A DNA stretch of 64,000 nt. Origin: DATKDP01 sp035546335. GTDB taxonomy: Bacteria; Acidobacteriota; Thermoanaerobaculia; Gp7-AA8. Shown here piece by piece: positions 7,805 to 16,793 of the stretch; the first letter of the stretch is position 1, and every line of letters begins with the position of its first letter. A model generated the notes under the pieces. The model made no database searches and was not told the origin of the DNA. It worked only from the letters and a program-made list of their open reading frames with translations. The DNA lies in contig DATKDP010000111.1 in NCBI GenBank assembly GCA_035546335.1, forward strand, positions 1 to 64,000, in the 5' to 3' direction. The position numbers were made by a program, and so were the translations under genes.

Positions 7805-9178
7805 TCAGCCCTTTTCCGTGGTACCCATCCGTGCGAAGTAGTCGCGGCTTTCTCGCACGATGATGCCGCTCAGGAGAAGAAGTCCGATGAGGTTCGGGAG
7901 AGCCATCAGGCCGTTCATGGCGTCCGACAGAGTCCAGACGAAGTCGAGGCTGTGAATCGCGCCGAAGAAGGCGGCAATGACGAAGAGAATGCGGTATGGA
8001 ATGACCGCCCGAATTCCGAGGAGAAACTCGATGCTCTTCTCACCGTAGTAGCTCCAGCCGAGAAGCGTCGAGAAGGCGAACATTGCCAGGCTGACCGCGA
8101 CGATCGATCCGCCCCAGACACCGGGAAGTCCATCGCTGAAGGCCGCCTGTGTCAGCGGCGCTCCGTTGAGCCCCGAATGCCATGCATCGGTCGACAGGAT
8201 GGCGATTCCGGTGAAGGTGCAAACGACGATCGTATCGATGAACGTCTGCGTCATCGAGACGAGCGCCTGGCGGACCGGCTCGCTCGTCCTTGCAGCGGCC
8301 GCTGCGATCCCAGCCGATCCGAGCCCTGACTCGTTCGAGAAGATGCCGCGGGCGACACCGTACCGAATTCCCTGGGCGAGAGTTGCTCCGATGAACCCAC
8401 CGGTGGCGGCCGTGTCACGGAATGCATTCTCGAAGATGAGAGCGAAGGCGGCGGGGACTCGATCCAGATGGAGCAGAATGACGAGTCCCGAGCCCGCCAT
8501 GTAGGCGAGAATCATGAACGGAACGAAAAACCCGGTGAACCGGCCGATCGATTTGATTCCTCCGATGATCACCGCGCCGGCGAGAACGGCGATGACGAGG
8601 CCGGTCACCCAGGTGGGGATTCTGAAGGAATTCTCGAGCGCACTCGCCACGGAGTTCGACTGCACCATGTTGCCGATTCCGAAGGCGGCGAATGCCGCGA
8701 AGAGAGCGAAGAGCGTTCCGAGAGCGCGGCCGAAGGCTTTCGGCCGAACCGCATTGGTCAGGTAGTACATCGGGCCGCCGGCCTGTTCTCCTTTGGCATC
8801 CGTCTGCCGGAACCGAACCGAAAGGAGCGCTTCCGAGTATTTGGTCGCCATGCCGACCAGTCCGGTCATCCACATCCAGAACAGTGCGCCCGGGCCGCCG
8901 ATCGCGATCGCCGTCGCCACCCCGGCGATGTTGCCCGTTCCGACGGTCGCGGCGAGTGCGGTCATCAGAGCCTGGAAGTGCGAGATGTCGCCTTCGGCGC
9001 CACGCTCGGTCCGCACTACGAGCGCCAGCCAGAGCGCTCGCCACAGCCGGACGAACTGCAGCCCCCGAAGACGTACCGTCAGAAACAGCCCGGTGAACAG
9101 AAGCAGCGGGATGAGGAGATACGGCCCCCAGATGAAGTCGGATGTCGCCTGGATGATTGGGAGGATTCGGTCACTCAC
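7805..9178 (-). CDS. AGCS-family sodium:alanine/glycine symporter
   Basis: The 457-residue product has the length and signatures of the alanine/glycine:cation symporter family: FQALMTALAATVGTGNIAGVATAI, GGPGALFWMWMTGLVGMATKYSE, GGPMYYL, and several transmembrane helices including FSNESGLGSAGIAAAAA. It would carry alanine or glycine inward with sodium across the inner membrane. The frame runs far upstream, but the GTG at 9178 is chosen because AAAGGTGG lies 9 bases before it and family homology starts with SDRILPIIQ. No glycine riboswitch is seen upstream; that gap contains repeats. Confidence 0.93.
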   Translation of the reverse strand: MSDRILPIIQATSDFIWGPYLLIPLLLFTGLFLTVRLRGLQFVRLWRALWLALVVRTERGAEGDISHFQALMTALAATVGTGNIAGVATAIAIGGPGALFWMWMTGLVGMATKYSEALLSVRFRQTDAKGEQAGGPMYYLTNAVRPKAFGRALGTLFALFAAFAAFGIGNMVQSNSVASALENSFRIPTWVTGLVIAVLAGAVIIGGIKSIGRFTGFFVPFMILAYMAGSGLVILLHLDRVPAAFALIFENAFRDTAATGGFIGATLAQGIRYGVARGIFSNESGLGSAGIAAAAARTSEPVRQALVSMTQTFIDTIVVCTFTGIAILSTDAWHSGLNGAPLTQAAFSDGLPGVWGGSIVAVSLAMFAFSTLLGWSYYGEKSIEFLLGIRAVIPYRILFVIAAFFGAIHSLDFVWTLSDAMNGLMALPNLIGLLLLSGIIVRESRDYFARMGTTEKG

Positions 9179-9549
9179 GATTGCCCCACCTTTATCGATT
9201 TGATGTCGGGAGAGTGTACGACAACTCGTCGGAGGGAACGAGCCTGTGGCCGAAGTTTGTCCGCTTCGGCCAGACCTGCCCGGATGCCGTGACCTCTCGC
9301 GCGCCGAAGCGGACAACTTCGGTCCTGGCCTGAGTCGCGGGCGACGAACAGCACCGAGAGGGCAAGACAGAAAGATCGTCCGGCGACACGGGCGAAGAGC
9401 TCGCAGGCATGTGAGACGCGACCCCTCACCCCTGACCCCTCTCCCCATGGTCACGTCGCTGCCTCTGGTAAGTTGGCTGATGGGGAGAGGGGAACGGGCG
9501 TCGCGAGATTCGCCTGTCTGTGAGCGTCGGTTCGCCGTCGTATGAATTG
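9179..9549. repeat. Gap with inverted repeat and a C-rich dispersed repeat
   Basis: GGCCGAAG...CTTCGGCC at about 9248-9271 pairs with a related palindrome at about 9302-9321 (shared CGGACAA core). At 9422-9445 begins the dispersed repeat CCCCTCACCCCTGACCCCTC, closed by GGGGAGAGGGG near 9482; the same family occurs in inverted form at 62868-63050. No gene or riboswitch is recognised in this gap. Confidence 0.6.
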
Positions 9550-10053
9550 TCAGGCCAGCTCGAGCGTCATCAGCGACACCAGCTTCGATCCTCCCTCGGT
9601 ATGCTGGCGGCCGACTTCCCTGAATCCGAGTGCGTGATGAAAAGCGAGTGAGCCGGGGTTGGGCGGATCGAGATTGACCTCGCACGTGATCCGAGGGGAG
9701 CGTCCGCGCGTCCAGACCTGAAGCTCCTCGTACAACCGCCTCCCGATGCCACGTTGTCGCGCATGTTTCGCGACGACCACGCGGTCGATGTAGATGAACG
9801 AGGGATAGCGAGCCTTGAACCAGAGAAAGTTCATGCTCCGGTAGGCCGTCCGGGGATCGAGTGCGATCAGGAATCCGGCCGGCTGCCCATCGACGACCGG
9901 GAGACGGAACCAGGCTGCGGCTTCGACGAACCAGCGAACTTCCTCGATGCCGAGACTGTTCATGTTCGGGACGGCCTCTTCGTTCAGGCGATGAACGTAC
10001 TCGATGTCGTCCGGGGTGACCTCTCGGATGGTGATCTCGCTTTCGTGAATCAC
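9550..10053 (-). CDS. GNAT-family N-acetyltransferase
   Basis: The 167-residue protein has a complete GNAT fold: N-terminal TIREVTPDDIEYV, motif A with the acetyl-CoA loop VVVAKHARQRGIGRRLYEEL (about 92-111) and motif B ending NPGSLAFHHALGFREVG. The acceptor is unknown; the short form resembles enzymes acting on small molecules or protein N-termini. The start is GTG at 10053, behind a G-rich GGGGGAA. It shares the minus strand with the symporter but is separated from it by 371 bp of repeats, so they are probably not cotranscribed. Confidence 0.85.
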   Translation of the reverse strand: MIHESEITIREVTPDDIEYVHRLNEEAVPNMNSLGIEEVRWFVEAAAWFRLPVVDGQPAGFLIALDPRTAYRSMNFLWFKARYPSFIYIDRVVVAKHARQRGIGRRLYEELQVWTRGRSPRITCEVNLDPPNPGSLAFHHALGFREVGRQHTEGGSKLVSLMTLELA

Positions 10054-10078
10054 GTTCTCGTTTCCCCCGCCGGCAGAC

Positions 10079-10648
10079 TCATCTCCACTTCAACTTCCAT
10101 TCACACTCCTCGGCACCGTGGGCCACACACTTCGTATGGGAGATCTCGACGCCCGTCACGCCGGTGAGATCGGCCAACTGCTCCATCCAGCCGGTGACGA
10201 GGCCGCAGCCGGCGCTCTCCGACGGGAAGTCGGACAGCCGGATGCGCGCACTCGTCGCCGTGGCCGACTCGACGCGCAGCTCACCGGCGCTGTAGACGGT
10301 CCGCCACATGTTCGCCGCTTTGCTCAGCAGGGCCGTCGGCGTGAGCACGAGCACGAAGAAGCGATAGACCCCGCGGATGGCGTCGGAGGCAGCGGCTCTC
10401 CCGGCCCGGCGGGCGAACTGCTCGAGCGGTTCTCCTTTAGCTCGTGCCGCAGCCTCGGTCAAACGATTGATGGTCGCCAGGGGATACGTCTCGATTGCCA
10501 CGACCCGTGAGCGGAGTTTCGTGGAATCGTCGGGCGAGAGGGTGCTGAAGGCATCCTCGCGCTGAGCTGGTGTGAGCTCCCGCTGCAGGAAGGCCTGGAG
10601 GCTCCGAATCGGAGAGCCCTTGACGGTGACTGAAGATTCCGTCTGCAT
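10079..10648 (-). CDS. Uncharacterised protein with V4R/HNOB-like (DUF2378-type) domain
   Basis: The 189-residue product is mostly helical in its first half. It ends with a motif of the type 'C-x-A-H-G-x-x-x-C-x-W-x-L-x-W', like the closing strands of the 4-vinyl-reductase/heme-NO-binding superfamily and of myxobacterial DUF2378 paralogs. Small-molecule binding is possible but not shown. The ATG at 10648 is preferred over an upstream in-frame ATG at 10927, because the upstream part overlaps the transketolase gene and its promoter. It is transcribed divergently from tkt, 70 bp away, and lies 25 bp upstream of the GNAT gene, so the two may form an operon. Confidence 0.6.
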   Translation of the reverse strand: MQTESSVTVKGSPIRSLQAFLQRELTPAQREDAFSTLSPDDSTKLRSRVVAIETYPLATINRLTEAAARAKGEPLEQFARRAGRAAASDAIRGVYRFFVLVLTPTALLSKAANMWRTVYSAGELRVESATATSARIRLSDFPSESAGCGLVTGWMEQLADLTGVTGVEISHTKCVAHGAEECEWKLKWR

Positions 10649-10689
10649 AGGGCATTCACAACTGAGAGGGCGGCGCTCTCGCCTCCCAG

Positions 10690-10695
10690 TATAAT
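10690..10695 (+). promoter_or_regulatory. Perfect -10 box for tkt
   Basis: TATAAT lies 24 bases before the tkt ATG, with AGGAGG at 10706-10711 between them. No good -35 box is seen. Transcription would begin near 10702, giving a leader of under 20 bases. Confidence 0.5.
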
Positions 10696-10718
10696 CCGAG
10701 ATCGCAGGAGGCGATCCG

Positions 10719-12839
10719 ATGACTGACGATGCCAAAGCGGAAGAGACTGCCAGACAAACGAGCTCATCGATCGAGAGGGCGGAAGCGGGCAATGCGCCGA
10801 AGGCGGAGCGCGAACATTTGGAAACGCTCTGCGTCAACACGATTCGGTTTCTCGCGGTCGATGCTGTCGAGAAGGCCAACTCGGGCCATCCCGGCACGCC
10901 GATGGGAATGGCCGACATGGCGTTCATTCTCTGGACGGAGTTTCTCCGCCACGATCCGAAGGATCCGAAGTGGAAGAACCGCGATCGCTTCGTCCTCTCC
11001 GCCGGTCATGCGTCGATGCTTCTCTACTCGCTCCTTCACCTGACCGGCTATGAAGAGATGACGCTCGAGGAGCTCGAGCAGTTCCGCCAGTGGGAGTCGA
11101 AAACGGCGGGACACCCGGAATACGGGCATGCCGCGGGCATCGAAGTGACGACCGGACCTCTGGGACAGGGGTTCGCCAATGGCGTGGGAATGGGGCTCGG
11201 TGCCCGAATGCTCGCCGCTCGATTCAACACCGGCGCATTCAAGCCGGTCGATCACTACATCTACGCGATCTGTTCCGACGGCGACCTCATGGAGGGCATC
11301 AGCTCCGAGGCTGCTTCGATCGCAGGCCATCTCGGACTCGGAAACCTGATCTACCTCTACGACGACAATCAGATCTCGATCGAGGGAGGAACGCGACTCG
11401 CGTTTTCCGAGGATGTCCGCAAGCGATTCGAGGCGGCAGGATGGCACGTCCAGAAGATCGACGGTCACGATCGCGGTGCCGTGCGGAAGGCGATTCGAAA
11501 GGCGCAGAAAGCAGCCGATCGGCCCTCGCTGATCATCGCTCGCACGGTGATCGGATTCGGCAGCCCGAACATGCACGGGACCGCCGAGGTTCATGGTGCC
11601 CCCCTCGGAAAGGACGAAGTGCGTGCCACGAAGCAGGCACTCGGCTGGCCGCTCGAACCGGAGTTTCGGGTCCCGGACGAGGTACGAGAGGAGTTTCGGA
11701 AACGAACGAGAAAGCTTGCGAGGAGCCGGACTCGCTGGGATCGAGCGATGAAGCAATGGCGTCGCGAGAATCCGGATGCTGCGACCGAGTGGGACAAGTA
11801 CTGGAGCCACTCGCTTCCACCGGACCATGTGGCGCAGCTGGTGGCGGCCGGGCGAAGTGAGAAAGCGGCGGCAACGCGTCAGCTTTCCGGTCAGGTGATT
11901 CAGAAGCTCGCCGAGATCGCTCCGTTCGTCGCCGGTGGATCTGCCGATCTGGCTCCTTCCACCAATACGCTGGTGAAGAGTGGTGGAAGTATCGCGCGCG
12001 CGGGGGAGACGGCTCCGCCGCCCGATCTCGAAGTCTTTCGTGGTCGCAACCTTCACTTCGGCGTTCGCGAACATGCCATGGGCGCGATCGTCAACGGGAT
12101 GACGCTTCATGGAGCGTGGCGCGCGTACGGTGCGACGTTCCTGATCTTCTCCGATTACATGCGTGCCGCGCTCAGGCTCGCTGCCGTGATGAACATTCCG
12201 TCGATTTTCGTCTACACCCACGACTCGGTGTTTCTGGGAGAGGATGGCCCGACTCATCAGCCGGTCGAGCATCTGTTCGCGCTGCGCCTGATTCCCAACA
12301 TGACGTTGATCCGGCCGGCCGATGGCGTCGAGGTGGCAATGGCATGGGCTCATGCAGTCGGTGAGAATCACGGTCCGACTCTCATCGTCCTGACGAGGCA
12401 GAAACTCGAGCCCATTCCGAGACCCGATGGATTCGATCCCCACTTGATCTCCAGGGGCGCGTATGTCCTCGACGGCTGGTCGGAGGGAGAGATCACGATC
12501 ATCGCCACCGGGTCGGAAGTTCCGCTCGCTCTCGCGAGCGCGAAACTTCTGCGCGATGAGGGCGTCGCTGCGCGAGTCGTTTCGGCTCCTTCACTCAGTC
12601 TGTTCGACCGGCAGGATGAGGCGTATCAGCGGTCCGTGCTCGGTGAGGATCGAAGTGCGATCGTTGCGATGGAGGCGGGGAGGAGTGACGGATGGTACAA
12701 GTACGTCGATCATGACGCGCTGATCATCGGAATCGACCGTTTCGGGGCCTCCGCGCCCGGGAACGTGATCGCCGAAAAACTGGGATTCACCCCCGAACAG
12801 GTTGCGAGCAGAATTCAGAAATGGCGCGCCGGGCGGTAG
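10719..12839 (+). CDS. tkt: Transketolase
   Basis: The 706-residue enzyme transfers two-carbon ketol units between sugar phosphates in the pentose-phosphate and Calvin pathways, using thiamine diphosphate. Visible signatures are the N-terminal NTIRFLAVDAVEKANSGHPG (about 40-60), TTGPLGQGFANGVGMG, the thiamine-diphosphate motif CSDGDLMEGISSEA...YDDNQISI, and the pyrimidine-domain GVREHAMGAIVNGM and EDGPTHQPVEHL. Its length is slightly above the usual 660-680 because of a charged N-terminal extension of about 35 residues. AGGAGG sits 7 bases before the ATG. It appears monocistronic. Confidence 0.97.
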   Translation: MTDDAKAEETARQTSSSIERAEAGNAPKAEREHLETLCVNTIRFLAVDAVEKANSGHPGTPMGMADMAFILWTEFLRHDPKDPKWKNRDRFVLSAGHASMLLYSLLHLTGYEEMTLEELEQFRQWESKTAGHPEYGHAAGIEVTTGPLGQGFANGVGMGLGARMLAARFNTGAFKPVDHYIYAICSDGDLMEGISSEAASIAGHLGLGNLIYLYDDNQISIEGGTRLAFSEDVRKRFEAAGWHVQKIDGHDRGAVRKAIRKAQKAADRPSLIIARTVIGFGSPNMHGTAEVHGAPLGKDEVRATKQALGWPLEPEFRVPDEVREEFRKRTRKLARSRTRWDRAMKQWRRENPDAATEWDKYWSHSLPPDHVAQLVAAGRSEKAAATRQLSGQVIQKLAEIAPFVAGGSADLAPSTNTLVKSGGSIARAGETAPPPDLEVFRGRNLHFGVREHAMGAIVNGMTLHGAWRAYGATFLIFSDYMRAALRLAAVMNIPSIFVYTHDSVFLGEDGPTHQPVEHLFALRLIPNMTLIRPADGVEVAMAWAHAVGENHGPTLIVLTRQKLEPIPRPDGFDPHLISRGAYVLDGWSEGEITIIATGSEVPLALASAKLLRDEGVAARVVSAPSLSLFDRQDEAYQRSVLGEDRSAIVAMEAGRSDGWYKYVDHDALIIGIDRFGASAPGNVIAEKLGFTPEQVASRIQKWRAGR

Positions 12840-13226
12840 GAGAGGCGGCAGAGATACGCGATCGAAGGGATACCGGCGGAAGGCTTTCCCCGTCATCCTG
12901 AACGAGGGCGGGGTGCGGGTGTGAGTGAAGGATCTGTGTTCTTAGACAGTTGCCGATCGCAGATCCTTCGCTCACGCCCCCCCACCCGCCGCGCTCAGGA
13001 TGACGGGAGTTGTCATTACTCTCAGGTTCAGCGCGCACGCTGTGAAAAGGCTCGGGATGACAGCAAGGAACCGCCCGCCCATCCGCCTGGCTGCTCGGGA
13101 TGACGGGAGGGATGTGTCGCCGATCAGTGTCGCCGATCAAGGGATGACAATCCGGCGGTTTCGTGTTAGATGGTGCGCCCGCACTGTCCGGCAAGTAGCG
13201 CGCCTCCGCGAGAATCGATTCGAGAG
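12840..13226. repeat. Dispersed inverted repeat 'CGTCATCCTGA' upstream of lepA
   Basis: CCCGTCATCCTGAACG at about 12888 is mirrored by CGCTCAGGATGACGGG at about 12991-13006, with inner arms AAGGATCTGTG and CAGATCCTTCG. Further GGGATGAC half-copies follow at about 13055, 13097 and 13140. This family is widespread in such genomes. No gene is visible in the 387-bp gap; the lepA promoter must lie at its 3' end. Confidence 0.65.
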
Positions 13227-15023
13227 ATGCCCGATCCGAAATTCATCCGCAATTTTTCCATCATCGCGCACATCGATCATGGAAAGACGACTCTGTCCGA
13301 CCGGATCCTCGAGCGTACCGGTGCGGTCGCCGCGCGCGAGATGGAGGCGCAGCTGCTCGATGACATGGATCTCGAGCGAGAGCGCGGGATCACGATCAAG
13401 GCGCGTGCGGTCACGCTCGATTATGTGGCGAAGAGCGGAGAGACCTACACCCTCAATCTGATCGACACGCCGGGACACGTCGACTTCAGTTATGAGGTCA
13501 GCAGGAGCCTCGCCGCCTGCGAAGGGGCGGTTCTGGTCGTCGACGCGACGCAGGGAGTCGAGGCGCAGACGCTGGCCAACGGCTATCTGGCGATCGACAA
13601 CGATCTGGAGGTCGTTCCGGTGATCAACAAGATCGACCTGCCGTCGGCCGAGCCCGACCGCGTGCGCGAGCAGATCGAGCAGGTGATCGGCCTCGACGCG
13701 CACGACGCGATTCTCGCTTCGGCGAAGGCGGGCATCGGAATCGACGAGACGCTCGAGGCGATCGTCGGTCGCATCCCCCCTCCGGCGGGAAATGCCGCGG
13801 GCCCTTTGCGCGCGCTGCTGTTCGATTCGTGGTACGACCCCTACCGGGGAGTGATGATCCTGGTCAAGGTGGTGGACGGGGAGCTGCGAAAGGGAAAGAG
13901 AATCCGGTTTCTTTCGACCGGCAGAGTCTACGAAGTGATGACCGTCGGGATCTTCACTCCGAAGGCGCGCGAGGTCGAGCGTCTCGGCGTCGGCGAGGTG
14001 GGCTTCGTCTCGGCGAACATCAAGGACATCGTGCAGGCGAAGATCGGCGACACCGTCACCGAAGAGAAGGGGGAGGTGGAGGCACTTCCGGGATTCATGG
14101 AGGTCAAGCCGATGGTGTTCGCCGGGCTTTATCCGGTCAACACGGAAAGCTACGAGGATCTGCGGGATGCGGTGGCGAAGTTGCGTCTGAACGACTCGTC
14201 GTTCGTCTACGAGCCGGAATCGTCGACGGCGCTCGGCTTCGGGTTCCGCTGCGGCTTTCTCGGACTGCTGCACATGGAGATCATCCAGGAGCGTCTCGAG
14301 CGGGAGTTCAATCTCGAGCTGCTGACGACGGCGCCGGGTGTGCGCTACCGCGTGACGACGACGTCGGGCGAGGTGATCGAAGTGGAGAATCCGCAGAGGA
14401 TGCCCGACCCCTCGTACATCGACCGGATCGAGGAGCCGTTCATCGAAGCGACGATTCTGACGCGCGACGAGTTCGTTGGCCCGATTCTGGCTTTGGCTAC
14501 TGATCGACGTGGTCAGCAGAAGAAGCTGGAGTACGTCGCGTCGAACAGAGTGATGATTGTGTACGATATGCCATTGAACGAGGTGATTCTCGATTTCTTC
14601 GACAAGCTGAAGTCGATCTCTCGCGGCTATGCTTCGCTGGACTACCAGTTCATCGGGAATCGCACGAGCGATCTGGTGAAGATGGATGTTCTGATCAATG
14701 GAGAGCCACTCGACGCGCTCTCGCTCATCGTGCATCGCGACAAGGCGCATGCACGCGGAAAGCTCCTTGTGGGAAAGATGAGGGAGTTCATCCCGCGCCA
14801 GATGTTCGAGGTGGCGCTTCAGGCCGCCATTGGAAACCGGATCATCGCCCGTGAAACCGTCAAGCCGTTGCGAAAAAATGTGCTCGCCAAGTGTTACGGA
14901 GGAGACATCACGCGCAAGAGAAAACTGCTCGAAAAGCAGAAGGAAGGCAAGAAGAGGATGAAGCGGGTGGGAAAAGTGGAGATACCGCAGGAGGCGTTTC
15001 TGGCTGTGCTGAAGATCGATTGA
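13227..15023 (+). CDS. lepA: Elongation factor 4 (LepA) ribosomal back-translocase GTPase
   Basis: The 598-residue protein has the usual LepA length and domain order: GTPase domain with HIDHGKTTLSDR (P-loop), RERGITIKA (switch I), DTPGH and NKIDLP, then domain II, an EF-G-like domain III and V (RCGFLGLLHMEI), and the LepA-specific C-terminal domain ending with KRKLLEKQKEGKKRMK. It binds stalled or post-translocation ribosomes. The start at 13227 (MPDPKFIRNFSIIAH) matches the family N-terminus; an in-frame ATG at 13170 would add 19 unconserved residues. The ribosome-binding site is weak. The downstream lipoprotein gene begins 21 bp after the stop. Confidence 0.97.
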   Translation: MPDPKFIRNFSIIAHIDHGKTTLSDRILERTGAVAAREMEAQLLDDMDLERERGITIKARAVTLDYVAKSGETYTLNLIDTPGHVDFSYEVSRSLAACEGAVLVVDATQGVEAQTLANGYLAIDNDLEVVPVINKIDLPSAEPDRVREQIEQVIGLDAHDAILASAKAGIGIDETLEAIVGRIPPPAGNAAGPLRALLFDSWYDPYRGVMILVKVVDGELRKGKRIRFLSTGRVYEVMTVGIFTPKAREVERLGVGEVGFVSANIKDIVQAKIGDTVTEEKGEVEALPGFMEVKPMVFAGLYPVNTESYEDLRDAVAKLRLNDSSFVYEPESSTALGFGFRCGFLGLLHMEIIQERLEREFNLELLTTAPGVRYRVTTTSGEVIEVENPQRMPDPSYIDRIEEPFIEATILTRDEFVGPILALATDRRGQQKKLEYVASNRVMIVYDMPLNEVILDFFDKLKSISRGYASLDYQFIGNRTSDLVKMDVLINGEPLDALSLIVHRDKAHARGKLLVGKMREFIPRQMFEVALQAAIGNRIIARETVKPLRKNVLAKCYGGDITRKRKLLEKQKEGKKRMKRVGKVEIPQEAFLAVLKID

Positions 15024-15044
15024 TCACCCTGCTGTGAGGGTGTC

Positions 15045-15644
15045 ATGAAGAATTCGGCAGTGAGCTCCCTGATCTTCGTCCTTGCCATTTCAGCCGCTGC
15101 ATGCAGCTCGACCGGCGAGATCGATCGAAAGGAGCTGCGACGCGTCGTCGGAACGCACAGCCAGGTTCGACTCGACGCGGAATTCGCCGCCGAGCAGATC
15201 CACCCCAGCTCCGTGGTCCGCATCAAATACGAGGTCGAGAATCGCCGCGAGCATGCGATCGCCATCGCCGACCTCCACCCCATCGCCGACTACGACCACG
15301 ACTCCCGCACCATCACCATCAGTTTCGGCTCGGAGATTCCTGGTGCCGAAACGGTGAAGCTGATTCGAATCGACCCGAACGAGAAGAGAACGTTCAGCAG
15401 GGGAGCGCGCCTGAACGTTTTTCAGCGAGGAGCGTCACCGCTACTCGCGCGCCCACGTTACGTTCGCGTCAAACTGAATTTTCTGACCGATGTCGCTCCC
15501 ATCGAAGAGATCCTCGCCAGCCCCGCAGCCGCCGATCAGCTGTTCCCTCGCTGGATCGAATCGAACGAGGCGCTCTTCACCAACACGATCCCCATTCACT
15601 GGTCGCGCGGGCAGAGCCCGGTCAGCACGAGAGCGGGGTTCTGA
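15045..15644 (+). CDS. Lipoprotein of unknown function, copy 1 of a tandem pair
   Basis: The 199-residue product begins with a lipoprotein signal peptide and lipobox (AISAAAC, Cys20). The mature part is predicted all-beta and shares a framework with the next gene: 'VRLDAEF/VRVDAEV', 'IAIADLHP/IAIADMVP', 'TITISFGSEIPG/TVTVSFGAEVPG', 'EKRTF', 'LFPRWIE/LFPKWIE' and 'IPIHW/MPVRW'. An immunoglobulin-like fold is a guess. It lies 21 bp after lepA and may be cotranscribed. I do not recognise the family. Confidence 0.75.
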   Translation: MKNSAVSSLIFVLAISAAACSSTGEIDRKELRRVVGTHSQVRLDAEFAAEQIHPSSVVRIKYEVENRREHAIAIADLHPIADYDHDSRTITISFGSEIPGAETVKLIRIDPNEKRTFSRGARLNVFQRGASPLLARPRYVRVKLNFLTDVAPIEEILASPAAADQLFPRWIESNEALFTNTIPIHWSRGQSPVSTRAGF

Positions 15645-15722
15645 TTCAGCGGGAAGTCAGACTGCCTCCTCGTCTGTTGCGATATGCTGGGCGGCAGTAG
15701 CCGCGGCAGCCGGGAGGCCCTT

Positions 15723-16355
15723 TTGAAGAAGCAGCTCGCTGGTATCTGTTTCCTGTCGATGTTTTTCGCAACGACGTGCGCAACGGGATCGGGAAAGGGA
15801 GAGCCGACGAGGCTGCTGGGCCAGGAGAATCAGATCCGGGTGGACGCCGAGGTGATCGCCCCGACACTCACGACGGCGGCCGTCGTGCTCATCTCGTACG
15901 ATGTCCACAACCTGCGCGAGGCTCCGATCGCCATCGCCGATATGGTGCCCTATACGTCCTACGATTCCGAGACGCAGACCGTGACAGTGAGTTTCGGCGC
16001 CGAGGTTCCCGGGAATCAGCTCCTTCCGCGGCTCCTGCTGATCCCGGCGGGGGAAAAGAGGACGTTTCGATCGAAGGCGCAGCTCAACTTTCTGGTCACC
16101 GAGCAGCATCTGTCGCCGCCTCGATATCTCCAGCTCCGCGTCAACGTCCTCGAGCACGTCACTCCATTCAAGGATTTGCTGGACATCAGCGAGACGGCAA
16201 TCAGCAATGCGAAGCTGGCCGAGGAGCTGTTTCCGAAGTGGATCGAGCACAATGTGACGATTCGCACGAATTCGATGCCTGTCCGGTGGCAGCCTTCGAC
16301 GACACCCTTTCAGGGGCCGACCCCGCCTCGACGCGGCAGAACGGGACTGCCGTAG
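15723..16355 (+). CDS. Lipoprotein of unknown function, copy 2 of a tandem pair
   Basis: This 210-residue protein is a diverged paralog of its upstream neighbour, with the same series of conserved motifs over about 150 residues. The TTG at 15723 is preferred over an ATG at 15684 because GGGAGG lies 7 bases upstream and the result is a proper lipoprotein signal (KKQLAG...FFATTC). The last 20 residues are proline- and arginine-rich and lack a counterpart in copy 1. The pair arose by tandem duplication; the function is unknown. Confidence 0.72.
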   Translation: MKKQLAGICFLSMFFATTCATGSGKGEPTRLLGQENQIRVDAEVIAPTLTTAAVVLISYDVHNLREAPIAIADMVPYTSYDSETQTVTVSFGAEVPGNQLLPRLLLIPAGEKRTFRSKAQLNFLVTEQHLSPPRYLQLRVNVLEHVTPFKDLLDISETAISNAKLAEELFPKWIEHNVTIRTNSMPVRWQPSTTPFQGPTPPRRGRTGLP

Positions 16356-16440
16356 GGGCGAAGCATTTGCGCACGAAATGCTCCACCGGCGCCGCACAAA
16401 GCCGATGACCCGAATCTCGCAGGGCGAAGCGATTGCGGTT
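16356..16440. repeat. Partial copy of the GTAGGGGCGAAGCATTTGCGC dispersed repeat
   Basis: GTAGGGGCGAAGCATTTGCGC sits immediately after the stop codon, followed by a degenerate GCGAAGCGATTGCG end. Fuller copies of the family occur at 18828-19110, 21418-21500 and 56608-56720. Confidence 0.55.
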
Positions 16441-16442
16441 CG

Positions 16443-16778
16443 TCAGAACGCTTGAATCGCCTCCGCTTCGTCCTCGTAGACTTCGAACACGGTGATGAGC
16501 TGGGTGACCTGCAGAAGGTCGGTCACTTTCGGCGGAAGGTGAAGGAGCTTGAGCTTGCCGCCGCGGTTGGTGACGGTGGTGTAGGAGCCGACCAGCTCGC
16601 CGATTCCCGACGAGTCGATGGTCGTCACCCCCTTCATGTCGAGCAGGATCTTGAGCTTCCCCTCGTTCAGCAGGTTGGAAACGATCTCGCGGAGCTGGGA
16701 ATCCCCTGCTCCGATGGTGATCTTGCCCTGGAGCGTGACGATCTCCACGCCATCGACTGTTCGATTGCTGATTTTCAT
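16443..16778 (-). CDS. STAS-domain anti-sigma-factor antagonist (RsbV/SpoIIAA type)
   Basis: The 111-residue product is a single STAS domain: VEIVTLQGKITIGAG, LLDMKGVTTIDSSGIGELVG with the phospho-acceptor serine in DSSG, and the C-terminal helix FEVYEDEAEAIQAF. In its family the unphosphorylated form binds and sequesters a serine-kinase anti-sigma factor. The gene directly upstream on the same strand (15-bp gap) encodes such a kinase, so the pair forms a partner-switching module. The sigma factor or other target is not in the window. Confidence 0.9.
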   Translation of the reverse strand: MKISNRTVDGVEIVTLQGKITIGAGDSQLREIVSNLLNEGKLKILLDMKGVTTIDSSGIGELVGSYTTVTNRGGKLKLLHLPPKVTDLLQVTQLITVFEVYEDEAEAIQAF

Positions 16779-16793
16779 ACGAATTCTCCTTTG

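Noticed and set aside
9179..9330. Possible glycine riboswitch upstream of the AGCS symporter
   Set aside because: The hairpins present are GGCCGAAG-type dispersed palindromes; the conserved glycine-aptamer core is not seen.
13137..14750. 537-codon open frame antisense to lepA
   Set aside because: It mirrors the lepA coding frame in high-GC DNA; its composition (runs of R, H, D, L) is that of a reverse-strand shadow, and lepA is certain.
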